Source of the DNA: Zopfochytrium polystomum | Taxonomy: Eukaryota > Chytridiomycota > Chytridiomycetes > Chytridiales > Chytridiaceae | DNA length: 64,000 nucleotides | Direction of reading: 5' to 3' | Assembly (NCBI GenBank): GCA_025765615.1 | Contig: JAIVFJ010000191.1 | Coordinates: 59,466 to 123,465, forward strand | Shown: positions 53,389 to 63,947 of the stretch, piece after piece | Layout: the number at the start of each line of letters is the position of its first letter | How positions within the stretch are numbered: position 1 is the stretch's first letter | Program-made: the position numbers and the translations under genes | The notes under the pieces: model-generated | Seen by the model: the letters and a program-made list of their open reading frames with translations, nothing else | What the model was told of the DNA's origin: nothing | Databases searched by the model: none

Positions 53389-56300
53389 CACAGGGTCAGC
53401 AGAGCACTGTAAATTGTATTATCGCTCTATGCTACGCAACTGTTGGCAGAAAGCCCTCACCTGGAGTGAACTGCTGTGTCATCAGACAACCAAACAGAAG
53501 CCAAGCGTCCTGAGACATCCAGTCACAGTCCTAAAGTTAGGTGGAGCTAGTAGCAAGAGGTACAAGACAGACCTGATCCCAGTGTGGCCGTCAGTTGTCA
53601 CTATACACAATCCCCTTGCTGAGAGAGAGCCATGCTGGTGCAGACCCAGGCGCTGGCTCGTGCTGTTGATAAATATTTCTGAGTAAAGTGGAAACGAAAA
53701 CCAGTGAAACCACTTGTTTCCCCCCACACCAGTCACCCACAAGGCATCATTATAACCCTGTCTCAGTTATTCATACTAGGGATTTTCAACCTCTTCAAGC
53801 TCACGAACAGGAACACCCAGAAGCACACAAAACACACATGTCCGCCTACTTCAGTGAGGCGCAAGTCAAGGGTACTGATCTCCTGCCCTTAGCCATGAAT
53901 TGAATTCAAGGTACAGGGCTTGCAGCAGGGTATGCACGCTTTTGTATCCCAAGCCTAGTCAAAAGTTGAAATAAGTGTGAGCCATTGTGATCCCCAGTTT
54001 TCTTGCGCAAAAGAGACAGGCTCTGTCTCCTGATGGTGCCCTTTTTGATATTGTTCATTGTTGTAAGCAGCCCTCTGGTTGTGTGAGATCTCCATGGTCA
54101 ATTTAGACAGAAGCTATTTTGTCCAAGTGGACCTACAAGGCATACAACTGCGTTTTACGCAGCAATCGTCCCAATTCAATCATGAAGGTAGCCGTAGCAG
54201 AAGGTTCCGGGCAAAGGAATTCTTTCTTGGAGCATGGCCAGTGGGCCACCATCTGGGCTAAAACAAAAATTTCCACTGGATTGTGTGCCACTGTGATTAA
54301 GTCAGGCCAAATTCATCCAAATTTGGCACAGCATGTCCTGTGGGCCAAAATGCAGTGTATCCTTGACAAGGCTCATTTCCCATCTGCTCCTGCTGACACA
54401 TGTTTGATTCGACTTGGGGATGTCCAAAAAAGAAGGCAGAAAGGACAAGGAATAAACGCACCGACTAGTGGGGAGGGTGGGGAGCAAGTGATGGGGTGTA
54501 AAATTTTTCTATAGAGTTTTGTTACATTGCCCATTACATCACCCTTCACACCACCCCTTTATTAGCCCAGCTGGTGGCCATAATTGCTCTTAGAGAAGAA
54601 AGAATACCACTTGGCTCCAGCATGCTTCCAATGAACGCGCACAGACAGGACCACAACCGACAGATGTTGGAGTACGCTTCTGGAGTGCGTAACCTTGTGC
54701 AAAAGCCTTTTTAGCTGCAGAGGGTGGATGACTCAAGTGATAGGGTTAGGGAGGGGGGCGACAGGACGAAGAACTTGAAGGGGACCTTGACCCGACGCAC
54801 GTGGGCAACAACGCTGTGTGACCGGTTGAAGGCTCAATGGCAGGGTGAGGCCAGAGCCTAGACTTGCCAGACTAGGTGGTGGTGGTGTGGTGGAGGAGAA
54901 GGGGCTTGCTTGCTTAAGAGAGGGAGGCCCCCCCTAAAAGGGTGACAGGGGCCTCGAGTGTTGGACTTGTTGCTTGGTGTTTGGACTAGAGAAGTTTCTT
55001 GACCAGAGGGACTTTATTCAGCGTGAGCTTTCGGCTGTTTTGGCAGCCTCTTCAGACGCTTGAGTGAACAAAGAAAAACCAAGGGTTAAGAAACTTCAAA
55101 CCAAAGGAACCAACAAGGGTGATTGCAACACTTGGGGTTTGAAAGCAAGCAAGGGATAGGGGATCAAGGGTAGGTTGCACTCACACACACACACAAAGAA
55201 AGAATAAAAGACAGCATCATACCTCAAACCAAATGTCAAGGGCACAGGGGACGCTTTTGGGTTTGGAAGAGTTTCTGGCAAGGAGAAGGGTGAAAGGGGG
55301 GCGGGGCCCTGCCAGGCTTTATATACCCCCAGCCCAAGGGGGTCAAGCCATGAAAGGAAATGGAATGAATGAAACAGCAAAAAAAAATCCTGCCAAAGTT
55401 GGCATAAAATACGCATTGGAGAACTCCATATTGTGTCCAAAATCCAAAGAAATTTGATTGAGAAAGTATCAGGAAAGGGCAACGTATCCTAATTATCTGC
55501 TTCTTGTTGGATATTTCAGATGACCTTGGATATTTCTTGAGTTTTCCAAAAAATTTGTTGGATTTTACTGTAGGTGTTATGAATCACCCTCTGGAAACCT
55601 CTGGAACCTTCTAGAACATTCCTTCATGGAACCTTGTGGAACCTTCTGGAACCTTCTTTGCTTTCCTGACTTGTCTTGTTGTCATTGGTATCATTGGTAT
55701 CATTGTATTACTAATTGCTCTTTCTGGAACCTTCTTTGAGTCTTGACAAGGAAGACTCTCAAAAGGTATAAAAGGGGGATGGGGGACCTGTCCCATCCCT
55801 CAAGTGAATTATTGTTTCCAATACAATCATCACTCCTCTCAGTTCCTTGTCTGCCTTGTCCTGTCCTGCCCTGTTCCTGACAGTAGGCACACAATGTGGT
55901 ATTTCAGTGCCCATTTTATGCCAACTTTGGCCAGATTTTACGATTTTTTTGGCAGAGTTAGTACTGCAAAGAAACCAATTTATCTGAGATAAGCAGACTG
56001 CAGCCTTTACAGGAGAGTGGAGACTTAGTTTGGGTGAGGCTGCCCTCTCTATTGGCACTGAGTCTTTGGGGCAACAGTTTGCAATCCTCTCATCAAATTT
56101 TGTCACAGTTGGATGCAGAATGTGAAGGTAGGAAACTGGATCAATAAACTAGCAGTCTTTTGACTTCTAGTACCACTGACCAGCGCCAGTTATGTTTCCA
56201 ACAGGAAACTGGCCTCAGCTACTTGAAGGAGACCAAAAAGTGGGAAACAATTGCAACATAGAACACTGCCAAGCCCCAGTAGCTGTAAGAGTATTTGAGC

Positions 56301-56494
56301 TGTGGCCCATGCTGAAGCCTTTCTCCTGGGCAATGAAGGTTCAACCACAGACAAGCATGGGGACTGCTTGCTGATGCAAAAGAAGAGATTATCAGCAGTT
56401 GGCACCACCACGCAAATTGCGTCACACGTGGAGGGCATGTCAGTTGCAGGAGCTTGGAATGAACAAATGAGCATTCAGTGCTGAGTATAGTGCA
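53389..56494. other. tRNA spacer with one solo LTR
   Basis: No gene apart from the solo LTR at 55575-55882. A single GGTTAGGGAGG occurs at 54743-54756. Confidence 0.45.
55575..55882 (+). repeat. Solo LTR of the Ty3/gypsy family
   Basis: 308 bp, TGTTATG...CTGACA, flanked by GTAGG on both sides (target duplication). It lacks a 45-bp unit of the heat-shock-element array present in the other two LTRs. Confidence 0.92.
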
Positions 56495-56585
56495 TCTGAC
56501 CACCCAGGTTCGAACTGGGGACCTCATGATGACACCAGGCAGAAACCATTACAGTCATGCGCTCTTCCAACTGAGCTATGGTCGG
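56495..56585 (-). tRNA. tRNA-Tyr(GTA)
   Basis: Acceptor CCGACCA/TGGTCAG (one mismatch), anticodon stem CATGA/TCATG, loop CTGTAA then an 18-nt intron, as expected for nuclear tRNA-Tyr. T-arm CCCAG/CTGGG. Confidence 0.92.
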
Positions 56586-57027
56586 AGCTTGCTGATGGGC
56601 TGCAAACTGGTCCTCCGACTTGCGAGGTTATTGCACAAGTACCAGTGACAATACTCAGTGTCTGAAGGCAGTCCAAGATAAGGTAAGGGGAAGGGCATGG
56701 GCCGTAGCAATTGGCTGTGCAGCTGGACATACGTCGAATGCCAAGAATGGTCATGCAGTTGACAACAAAGGTGTGTAGTTTAAGGCTTGGGGCTCAGTTA
56801 GGTTAGGTCAAAAGGGTCCATTTCCTGATATGATCCTGAAAAAAAAATCCAATTCAGAGGAACCAGTGGAGTGATAACATCACGGAATTGATTCAACGTT
56901 GCTGAGGGTGTCCATGCTGACAACCATCAGTAGTCAGTAGGTGCTACAGAGATTGCGCTTTTGCAATGCTATTTTGACCCTTATCCAACCAATGCATTTG
57001 TGTCTTACGTTCTTACGTAGCAGGGAC

Positions 57028-57200
57028 ACTATCTGCTTGAGTGGAGGAGGTGGAAAACTGTTTTCACTGGGTTTCTGCTCCACTATACTCGGAGTCTTTG
57101 TCAACAGTGCAAGCCAGTGTATCACAATAACTGACAGCCACAATAGGTTCAGCTCTGTCTTGTGCCTCTTGCTGCTAACCAGTCAGTTCTGCCTAACATG
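57028..57200 (+). repeat. Dispersed repeat, copy 5
   Basis: ATCTGCTTGAGTGGAGGAGG, GGGTTTCTGCTCCACTATAC, GCAAGCCAGTG and ATAACTGACAGCCACAATAG in the same order as at 42435-42700. Confidence 0.75.
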
Positions 57201-57684
57201 AAAAGGCCAGCCCAAAGGTGTTCTTGGTTGTGGCTGTGTGGGTGTTGGCAACACAAAACAAATTTCAGCAAACTGCACAATGGTTTTCCATGATAGATAC
57301 CTTGTTTCTGCTTTTTGCAGAATCAACCCTAAAGATCAACAGAGCTGATAAGCATGGTGTGTGCAGGGATATCAGTATCCTAAACTGATCATGAGACAAA
57401 CACTGGATTCTTATTGTACCACATATCTGTCACACCCAAATGATGGGTGCCATAGCGCCACTGGAGCATTACAGATATCCTTTGTTTGGATTTTTGGTTC
57501 CAGCACCTTGAAAGGGGCCTCACATGATAAGTGGAGCCAGCCAATCAAGAAGTAATTTCCAACAGGGCATGAAGTGGGCTATTGGCAACAAGGGCTTCAG
57601 CTCTTGATTGGAAAATTTTACAGAAACCTGAGATCCTAAAATCTCTATAGAAATTGTAAATACAAGTGTGAGGAAATAGTGCAG

Positions 57685-57756
57685 TCCCAGTTAGTATAGT
57701 GGCTAGTATCACCCCCTGTCACGGGGTAGACCCGGGTTCAATTCCCGGACTGGGAG
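57685..57756 (+). tRNA. tRNA-Asp(GTC)
   Basis: Acceptor TCCCAGT/ACTGGGA, discriminator G, anticodon stem ACCCC/GGGGT, loop CTGTCAC, T-arm CCGGG/CCCGG. Confidence 0.95.
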
Positions 57757-58646
57757 TAGAGTGGAGAGTTTCTGTGGCGAGCACGCAACTGGATGGCTTG
57801 CAACTTTGTCCTCCTAAGTGATCCTCAGATGATTCTGAAGGGCAATTCTCAAGGGCAACCTGCTTTCGCCCAATCATCCAGTTGCTGAACAGCAGTGCTG
57901 GCACGTGTATGAGCTTGAGCCTTGGATACTCCAGGAATTCCAGGACTTGCCACTGCCAGTATTGTAAAAGAGGGAGATTACGTCATGCAGGCATTATTCC
58001 TGCAATTCAGAACAATGGTATGGCTGAGCAAATTCCCCTGGTGTAGAAGAGGATTGTACTTCCTTTTTTGTCCTTACAAATGCTTTTCCTTTTCCTTTCT
58101 TTTCCCCAACACTGCAACCTTTTTCATCAACAATGAGAAATAGAAAAGATCTCATGGTATCAGAAACCCTGCTGCTTTGGCTGCTTCTGCATCAACGCTG
58201 TGGCAGCTCCTGCAGGCCAGTCTGCCAGTTGCCTGCTAAGCCAATCTCTCACAGTTTCTCGACTGCCACATTGTTGTTCTGTAGCCAAGACACCCACACC
58301 TTTGGGGAGGAGAGGCTGCTGTGAAACATGAGTGAATTGGGGTTCCCACTGCACAGTGCGCACCAGCCATAAAAAACGAATGGAGTGGGGTCACTGATTC
58401 TCTTTTCCCTTGACCCTTCCTTCAGAGACCCAACAAATATAGCACAGCAGCAGTGGCACCACACTGCACCAAACACCAGGGAGGACAAGGGAGTCACGTG
58501 TTGGACTTCTTTGGTGATTGGTCCTTTTCTTGCTTTTGATGGAAACGTGAGAGGAGTGGAGAAATAAAAAAACCAAAAAATTTTGCAAGGACATGTCCAA
58601 TGAAATTCACAATTTACAGCTACCGAAGGAGCTTGCAGCACCACCT

Positions 58647-58717
58647 TGCAACAGCCGGGAATCGGACCCGGGTCTACCGCGTGGCAGGCGATAATTCTAC
58701 CACTGAACCACTGTTGC
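58647..58717 (-). tRNA. tRNA-Gly(GCC)
   Basis: Acceptor GCAACAG/CTGTTGC, loop CTGCCAC between ATCGC and GCGGT, T-arm CCGGG/CCCGG. Confidence 0.93.
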
Positions 58718-59138
58718 GCTGGATGTTATTGATGTCGTTTTACATTGATCACTAAATCTACTTATAGGTACTGGAGAAAAAGTTTCTTTGCAGTGTTGCT
58801 GGAAGAACACCAGGGTCCCAGAATGAGCCCTCATTTCATGGCCCCACCAGTGTCCTTTGCTTACAAGAAATTTGATTGGTGTGTGGATCAGTTGCAGCAC
58901 TTGCGCAACACATCTCTGCAAGATGGTTGCAGCCAATCATGCATCAAACTCTACCAGCCACAAGAATATTTAAAAGCAGCTTGACTGAAGGAATAAGCAA
59001 ACAACACAGGTGCGTAAACAAAGGCAAACTACGTGATCAGACACAACAATCACTGTCAGCACAGTAACACCAACCTCATGAAGATCTTCAAAATCCAATT
59101 GTGAGCGCAATCAGTAAAAGCAGCTTTGACTAGCCATT

Positions 59139-59221
59139 GCGCTGACCGGGAATTGAACCCGGGGCTGATGCTATCTCCCAAGGGTGGAAGGCGTCTATTT
59201 TACCACTAAACTACCAGCGCC
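59139..59221 (-). tRNA. tRNA-Gly(TCC)
   Basis: Acceptor GCGCTGG/TCAGCGC, anticodon stem GACGC/GCATC with one C-A mismatch, loop CTTCCA then a 12-nt intron, T-arm CCGGG/CCCGG. A TTTT lies about 20 nt downstream. Confidence 0.85.
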
Positions 59222-59740
59222 CTTTTATGTTACTTGGGTTGTTGTTGCAGTACACATCCTGTTGCCAACCAACGCCAAGCATCACGTTCCTTCCAATGTT
59301 TGCCACCATTGGCAGCACTTTAGCCAGCCATCTGACCCATAGTTAGGAGCTCAAAAGCGCTTGTTCATACAGGTTTGACAAATGGCCAATGCCACCAGTG
59401 CCAAAGTCATGCAAACAACAAACTGGAATCAACAGAAGGTCCTTGGAGGCAGAATGAGGAGCTCTACTGAGGATGGAGGTGGAGCAGCTCAGGTTCCAAA
59501 ATCAATACAATTTCGCTATTTGTGACAAAAAGGGCCTTAACGGTATTGAGTTGTGTAGTAGCTCAGTGGTGATGGCACAGCCGAATCTGTGCGCTGACCC
59601 AGAGCCCAGCAGAGGAGCAGCAGTGTGAGCACCTCCCCTGTGCTCCCAGGAGAACAATCTTCCAGCCATATGTCTGTACAGAATTGCCATTTCTCCTTGA
59701 AGGAGAAAGTGCTCCGACCAGCCAGTGGAGGGGAATGGGG

Positions 59741-59854
59741 TGCTCTGGGTGAGAGTCGAACTCACGACCTTCGGATGACTGTGTGGAGGAGCACCTGTGC
59801 AACCAGGTGTGTCATGTATGAGACCGACGCTTTAACCAACTAAGCCACCAGAGC
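59741..59854 (-). tRNA. tRNA-Met(CAT), elongator type, long intron
   Basis: Acceptor GCTCTGG/CCAGAGC, D-arm GGCTTAGTTGGTTAAAGC, loop CTCATA then an intron of about 40 nt, stem TCGG/CCGA, T-arm GTGAG/CTCAC. Confidence 0.88.
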
Positions 59855-59986
59855 CGTCGCACAAGTGGGTGCACTGCATGTGTTGTCGTGTGCCTGCCAT
59901 TTTCTCACTTGTTTTTAGTGGAACATGGCTGGAGGATTCTCCTCATGCCACGCAATTGGCATGCAAGTTTTGATAGCTTTTGCTAT

Positions 59987-60058
59987 TCCCAGATCGTCTA
60001 ACGGTCAAGATTCCGCCCTTTCACGGCGGCGATCGGGGTTCGATTCCCCGTCTGGGAG
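59987..60058 (+). tRNA. tRNA-Glu(TTC)
   Basis: Acceptor TCCCAGA/TCTGGGA, discriminator G, anticodon stem CCGCC/GGCGG, loop CTTTCAC, T-arm CGGGG/CCCCG. Confidence 0.95.
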
Positions 60059-60550
60059 CCATCAGTTGGACTTCACTTGCTGGACAGAGTTTCCACTTCC
60101 AGGCTCAGACTCCAGTCCTGGACTGGCTTGGCTTTCACTTGACTGCCACTGGCTCCTTTTCTGCTGAATCACTTCAAATTGTTTCTGTGCTTTTTTTCCT
60201 AGGATCTGATTTTGTTAGAAATTGAATACTCCATCATGCACGCCAGTTGACATGAATGAACAAATAGGAAAAGTGATTGTTGGTGCAAATTTCAGACCCT
60301 GTCCATCCCACAATCAACCCACCTCTGCAGTATTTCACCAGGCATGCCCCATGGATCCTTACTCAGGTGCCTGCTTTAGAAGCAGGAAATGTAAAGCCAC
60401 CTCTGAATCAGTCTCATCTGGACCTGTTGCATGCACTCTCTGGCATAGGTGTGAGAATCTCCTACTTCTCCTGGCAGACCATGGAGTGTGGCGCTCCAGG
60501 ACAATCCCTCTGGAGAACAGGTTGAGACAAAGTGTGGGGCTTGACTGCTG

Positions 60551-60903
60551 TGTCAGGAACAGGGCAGGACAGGACAAGGCAGACAAGGAACTGAGAGGAG
60601 TGATGATTGTATTGGAAACAATAATTCACTTGAGGGATGGGACAGGTCCCCCATCCCCCTTTTATACCTTTTGAGGGTCTTCCTTGTCAAGACTCAAAGA
60701 AAGTTCCAGAAAGAGCAATTAGTAATACAATGATACCAATGATACCAATGACAACAAGACAAGTCAGGAAAGCAAAGAAGGTTCCAGAAGGTTCCACAAG
60801 GTTCCATGAAGGAATGTTCTAGAAGGTTCCAGAAGGTTCCAGAAGGTTCCATGAAGGAATGTTCTAGAAGGTTCCAGAGGTTTCCAGAGGGTGATTCATA
60901 ACA
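60551..60903 (-). repeat. Solo LTR of the Ty3/gypsy family (reverse)
   Basis: 353 bp, near-identical to 37601-37954 in reverse, with TGCTG on both sides as target duplication. Full-length heat-shock-element array. Confidence 0.93.
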
Positions 60904-62403
60904 TGCTGGGTGTGAGGAAGCAGCACTGTGTGTGGCAGCAATCAAGCAGGATGCAATGGTGTTGTGGCAAATGCAATGGCAAAGCAGCAGTGATGCAGCA
61001 ACAGAAATCCTCCTTGAGCTGAGGGATGCTCTCTATGAGCTCAAATTTTTGGACGCCCCTTTCTCCTCTGCCACTTAAAATTCCCAAACTGACAAAAAGC
61101 ACAAGCACACTCAGGCAAGCTGGTGCTTTCCAACTTGGCACCATTTCTTTTCATGAAAACAAACCAGGAGAATCACCTTTTTGGATGATTTAAATTTTGT
61201 GTTGGGCCATTGGCAAGCCAAAGCCAGGGACTGAAGTTGTCTGTGGATCAGTGCAATATCAGGCTGCTGCTGCACATCCAGGTTTGGAGCTGCCTGCAAG
61301 TGGCACTGGTAAGTACCAATTGAAAGTGGCCTATTGGCCAGGAGGCACAGACAACGTGGCTGAGCTGTGAGGACGACAGGCTGTTGAGCCTGCGACCTCA
61401 AATAAAAAGAGTATACCCCGCTTTTTTAACTGATAACTTGTGAGGATTATCAATTTGACTTGACCAAACAACATTTCACAAAGTGACGTAACACGGCTGG
61501 ACCCCATTTCTTATTATTTTCATGGGTTATTATTGTCCCTGCAAGCCGAACCACTGAGATTTGGACTGTCTCTTAGCCGCGGCCATGTATATTATTCATG
61601 TTATTATTATTACGCACTAAGTTGCAGGCCGAATGGCTCAGGCTGCTCTGCACTCTCGGCCAGAGGCCCTCTAGCTCAGTGGTGTAGAGCGCTCCCTTCA
61701 ATGGGAAAGGTGCTAAGTTCGAGACATGCTGGCAGTCACTGACTGAATGAAGCAGAAATGCTAAGTTCTGCACAATGACTAAGCCTTGCCCCCCTCACTT
61801 TTGGAAATGGATTAGGATGATGTGCTTCAGTGGGTAGAAGTACAGAGTCCAGGTGTACACAGAGCTAACACAGAGCTGCTACATAAGCTACCATGATGAA
61901 AGGCCTCATGAAAGGGTATGAGATCATAGGGTTTTTTTCTCCTTTCTTTATTGATGATTTTTACTTATTTTTTCAATTAGTAGTTTATCCTGTTTTTCCT
62001 GTTTTTACTGTTTTATCTTTTATTTATTTGTTTGTTTATTGTCTCTGTGTGTGTCTCTTTTCTTTTGTGAGTGACTGTCTTCCTCTTTGCACCAACCAGC
62101 TCTCTCCATCTCCTCCATCTTTCTTGGCAGCTGATGCCAAGAAATGCTCCATGATTTTCTGAGCTGTCTTCCTTGTTTGATGGCTCAGCCCCAATGTTTG
62201 GTGACTCACTCCTCCTCTCTCTTCTTTGTTGTTTTATTTATGTTTTGTTCTTTTGTATATGTTTTCCCCTCTTTTCCCTTCCTTCTTCCTTCACCCTGCT
62301 GATTCCAACCCTCTCCTATTTAAGCAGCCCACCCCCCATTCTTGTTGCCCCTTAGAACCTGTACCTGAAGTCTTCTTGCCTGCCCTTATTCCTTCTCTGA
62401 CTG
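60904..62403. other. AT/T-rich DNA up to the LINE junction
   Basis: No gene. A degenerate tRNA-like stretch at 61670-61736 is discussed under rejected items. From 61930 the plus strand is rich in T. Confidence 0.45.
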
Positions 62404-62415
62404 TTAGGGTTAGGG
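62404..62415 (+). repeat. Two telomere-type TTAGGG units
   Basis: TTAGGGTTAGGG followed by GGG, exactly where AT-rich DNA changes to the GC-rich LINE-like sequence. Confidence 0.8.
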
Positions 62416-62514
62416 GGGCTTTTTTTCTCGCTCGATTTCCGCCGGGTCATTAGAGACACCGGGGAGGTCGTTGTCGACGTTTGAAGCCGAGCTCGACGCC
62501 ACAGTCGCGCCAAC

Positions 62515-63947
62515 TTGAGTAAACAACTTAAGCTCTCGTTTGCATCAGCCCCATCCGCCTCCGATCCCGCCTATCCCAACGATCCAACAGCACCTCCCAC
62601 CCGTCGCAACTTCGATCCCAGCCGGTTTAACGTCGGCACCGCCGGCGAATTCCACGATCTCGAACGCGACCTTTTCAAGTTCCATCAGAAGCAGCTTGTT
62701 TGCCCCCGCTGTCGACATCCATTCACCTCGAAAGGCGTTGCAGGACGCCCTAATTTGGTATCCGGAATCCAACGCCTATCCATCGCCTGCAATCGCTGTC
62801 GTCCCCCCCGTTGCTCGACGTTTCCACACGGAACTCGAGCGACTGCACCCCGCCCACCACGCTGCTCTCGTTGGATCCATCCGTCAAGTCCACGCAGCTG
62901 CCACCGCCACTAGGATCAGCGTCCACGCAGTTAACGCGCCATCGTCCCACACGCCAGATCGCCCCAATCTCTCTGATCGCAAGCACCGCACCCCTCCATC
63001 CGCAGACACCTCCGACCCAAAACGGAACAGAGTGGCATCGCACGACGCTGACAGCCCATTGCAATTCTCCCCACGCTCCCCATCACTAAGCCACTCTCCC
63101 GTCCCTTTCCCCCTACCCCCGGACCCCCCTCCCAGTAACGCCGCAGAGATGTCGCAATTGAGCCAGCAATCCTTCTCTCAGGCAATGTTTCCCGATCCCC
63201 CGCCCCGTCGTCCACCACCAACGATGGAAGAAGTCTCTGCTTTCATGGATCGAACGAACGCACTCCTTAAATTGCACGGCGACAAGCATGACTATAGTGT
63301 GGCTGAGATTGACCGCCTTAAGGGACACATTGAACGCCTAAACGCGACCATTAAGGAGAAAGACGAGCGAATTCGCGAGCTGGAATCAGAAATTCTGTTG
63401 CTTCGGATGGGCCGCACTGCCGACGGAGTTGGTGGCGGCGGCAGCGGCAGCGGTGACACTGCTGGTGGTGACCGACGCAAGACACGGACTCGAGTTGATG
63501 ATGATACCAACGACGAGGAATCGGAGGAGGACGATAGAGAACGCTTGCGACATGGGAAGGGGGGACGTCGCCCCCCCCTCTCGCATGTCTGAGCGCCCAC
63601 CAACACCTGGAGGAGGTTGGCCAAGTCTTCCAAGGACTAAGCAGAATGTGCACCCGCTAAGTTTCGCTGCAACTGTTGCGCTCAATGGTCCTAAGCCTAT
63701 TCACCCCAGCCCGTTTGTGAAAGGCATCTTTGTCGCTGCCGACCCCAATGCCTCTGTTGAAGACAAGATTGCCCAGGTCTTGCGGCCACGCCCCTCAGCT
63801 GTTGCAGCCCGGCGCTCAGTGCCAGGCTATGTCCGACCTGAATCATCGTTGCCGGATGCTAGTTTGTTCCAGTGTACATCCGACCTAACCTTTCAGATGT
63901 GGGGCGGGCTAACCCCGCCACAGCATGAGACTTGTGTTCAGACCTGA
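62515..63947 (+). pseudogene. LINE-like ORF1, two frame breaks, runs to window end
   Basis: Three frames read as one protein. First (62515-62806): KQLKLSFASAP, then a Cys4 motif, CPRCRHPF ... IACNRC, a zinc-ribbon-like feature. A run of seven C at 62807-62813 shifts to the second frame: VARRFHTELERLHPAHHAAL, a Pro/Ser-rich middle, and a coiled coil with leucine heptads (about 63290-63410, IDRLKGHIERLNATIKEKDE). A run of eight C at 63571-63578 shifts to the third: RMSERPPTPGGGWPSL, PKPIHPSPFVKGIFVAADP, to a stop at 63947. Zinc finger plus coiled coil suits a LINE ORF1 (RNA binding); reverse transcriptase would lie beyond the window, so the class is inferred. No Met start found near 62515. Confidence 0.5.

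Noticed and set aside
54743..54756. Telomere-type GGTTAGGGAGGGG
   Set aside because: A single TTAGGG unit in G-rich sequence is expected by chance, unlike the tandem pair at the LINE junction.
59548..59600. TAGCTCAGTGGTGATGG, a tRNA D-arm-like sequence
   Set aside because: No T-arm or closing acceptor follows before the tRNA-Met gene on the other strand.
41589..60058. Viral or phage-type tRNA array
   Set aside because: Spacing of hundreds of bases to kilobases, eukaryotic introns and absence of viral genes do not fit a compact viral array.
61670..61736. tRNA-like sequence (CCCTCTAGCTCAGTGG ... TTCGAGA)
   Set aside because: D-arm is good, but the anticodon stem has mismatches, the T-stem does not pair and there is no acceptor stem; at best a decayed tRNA.
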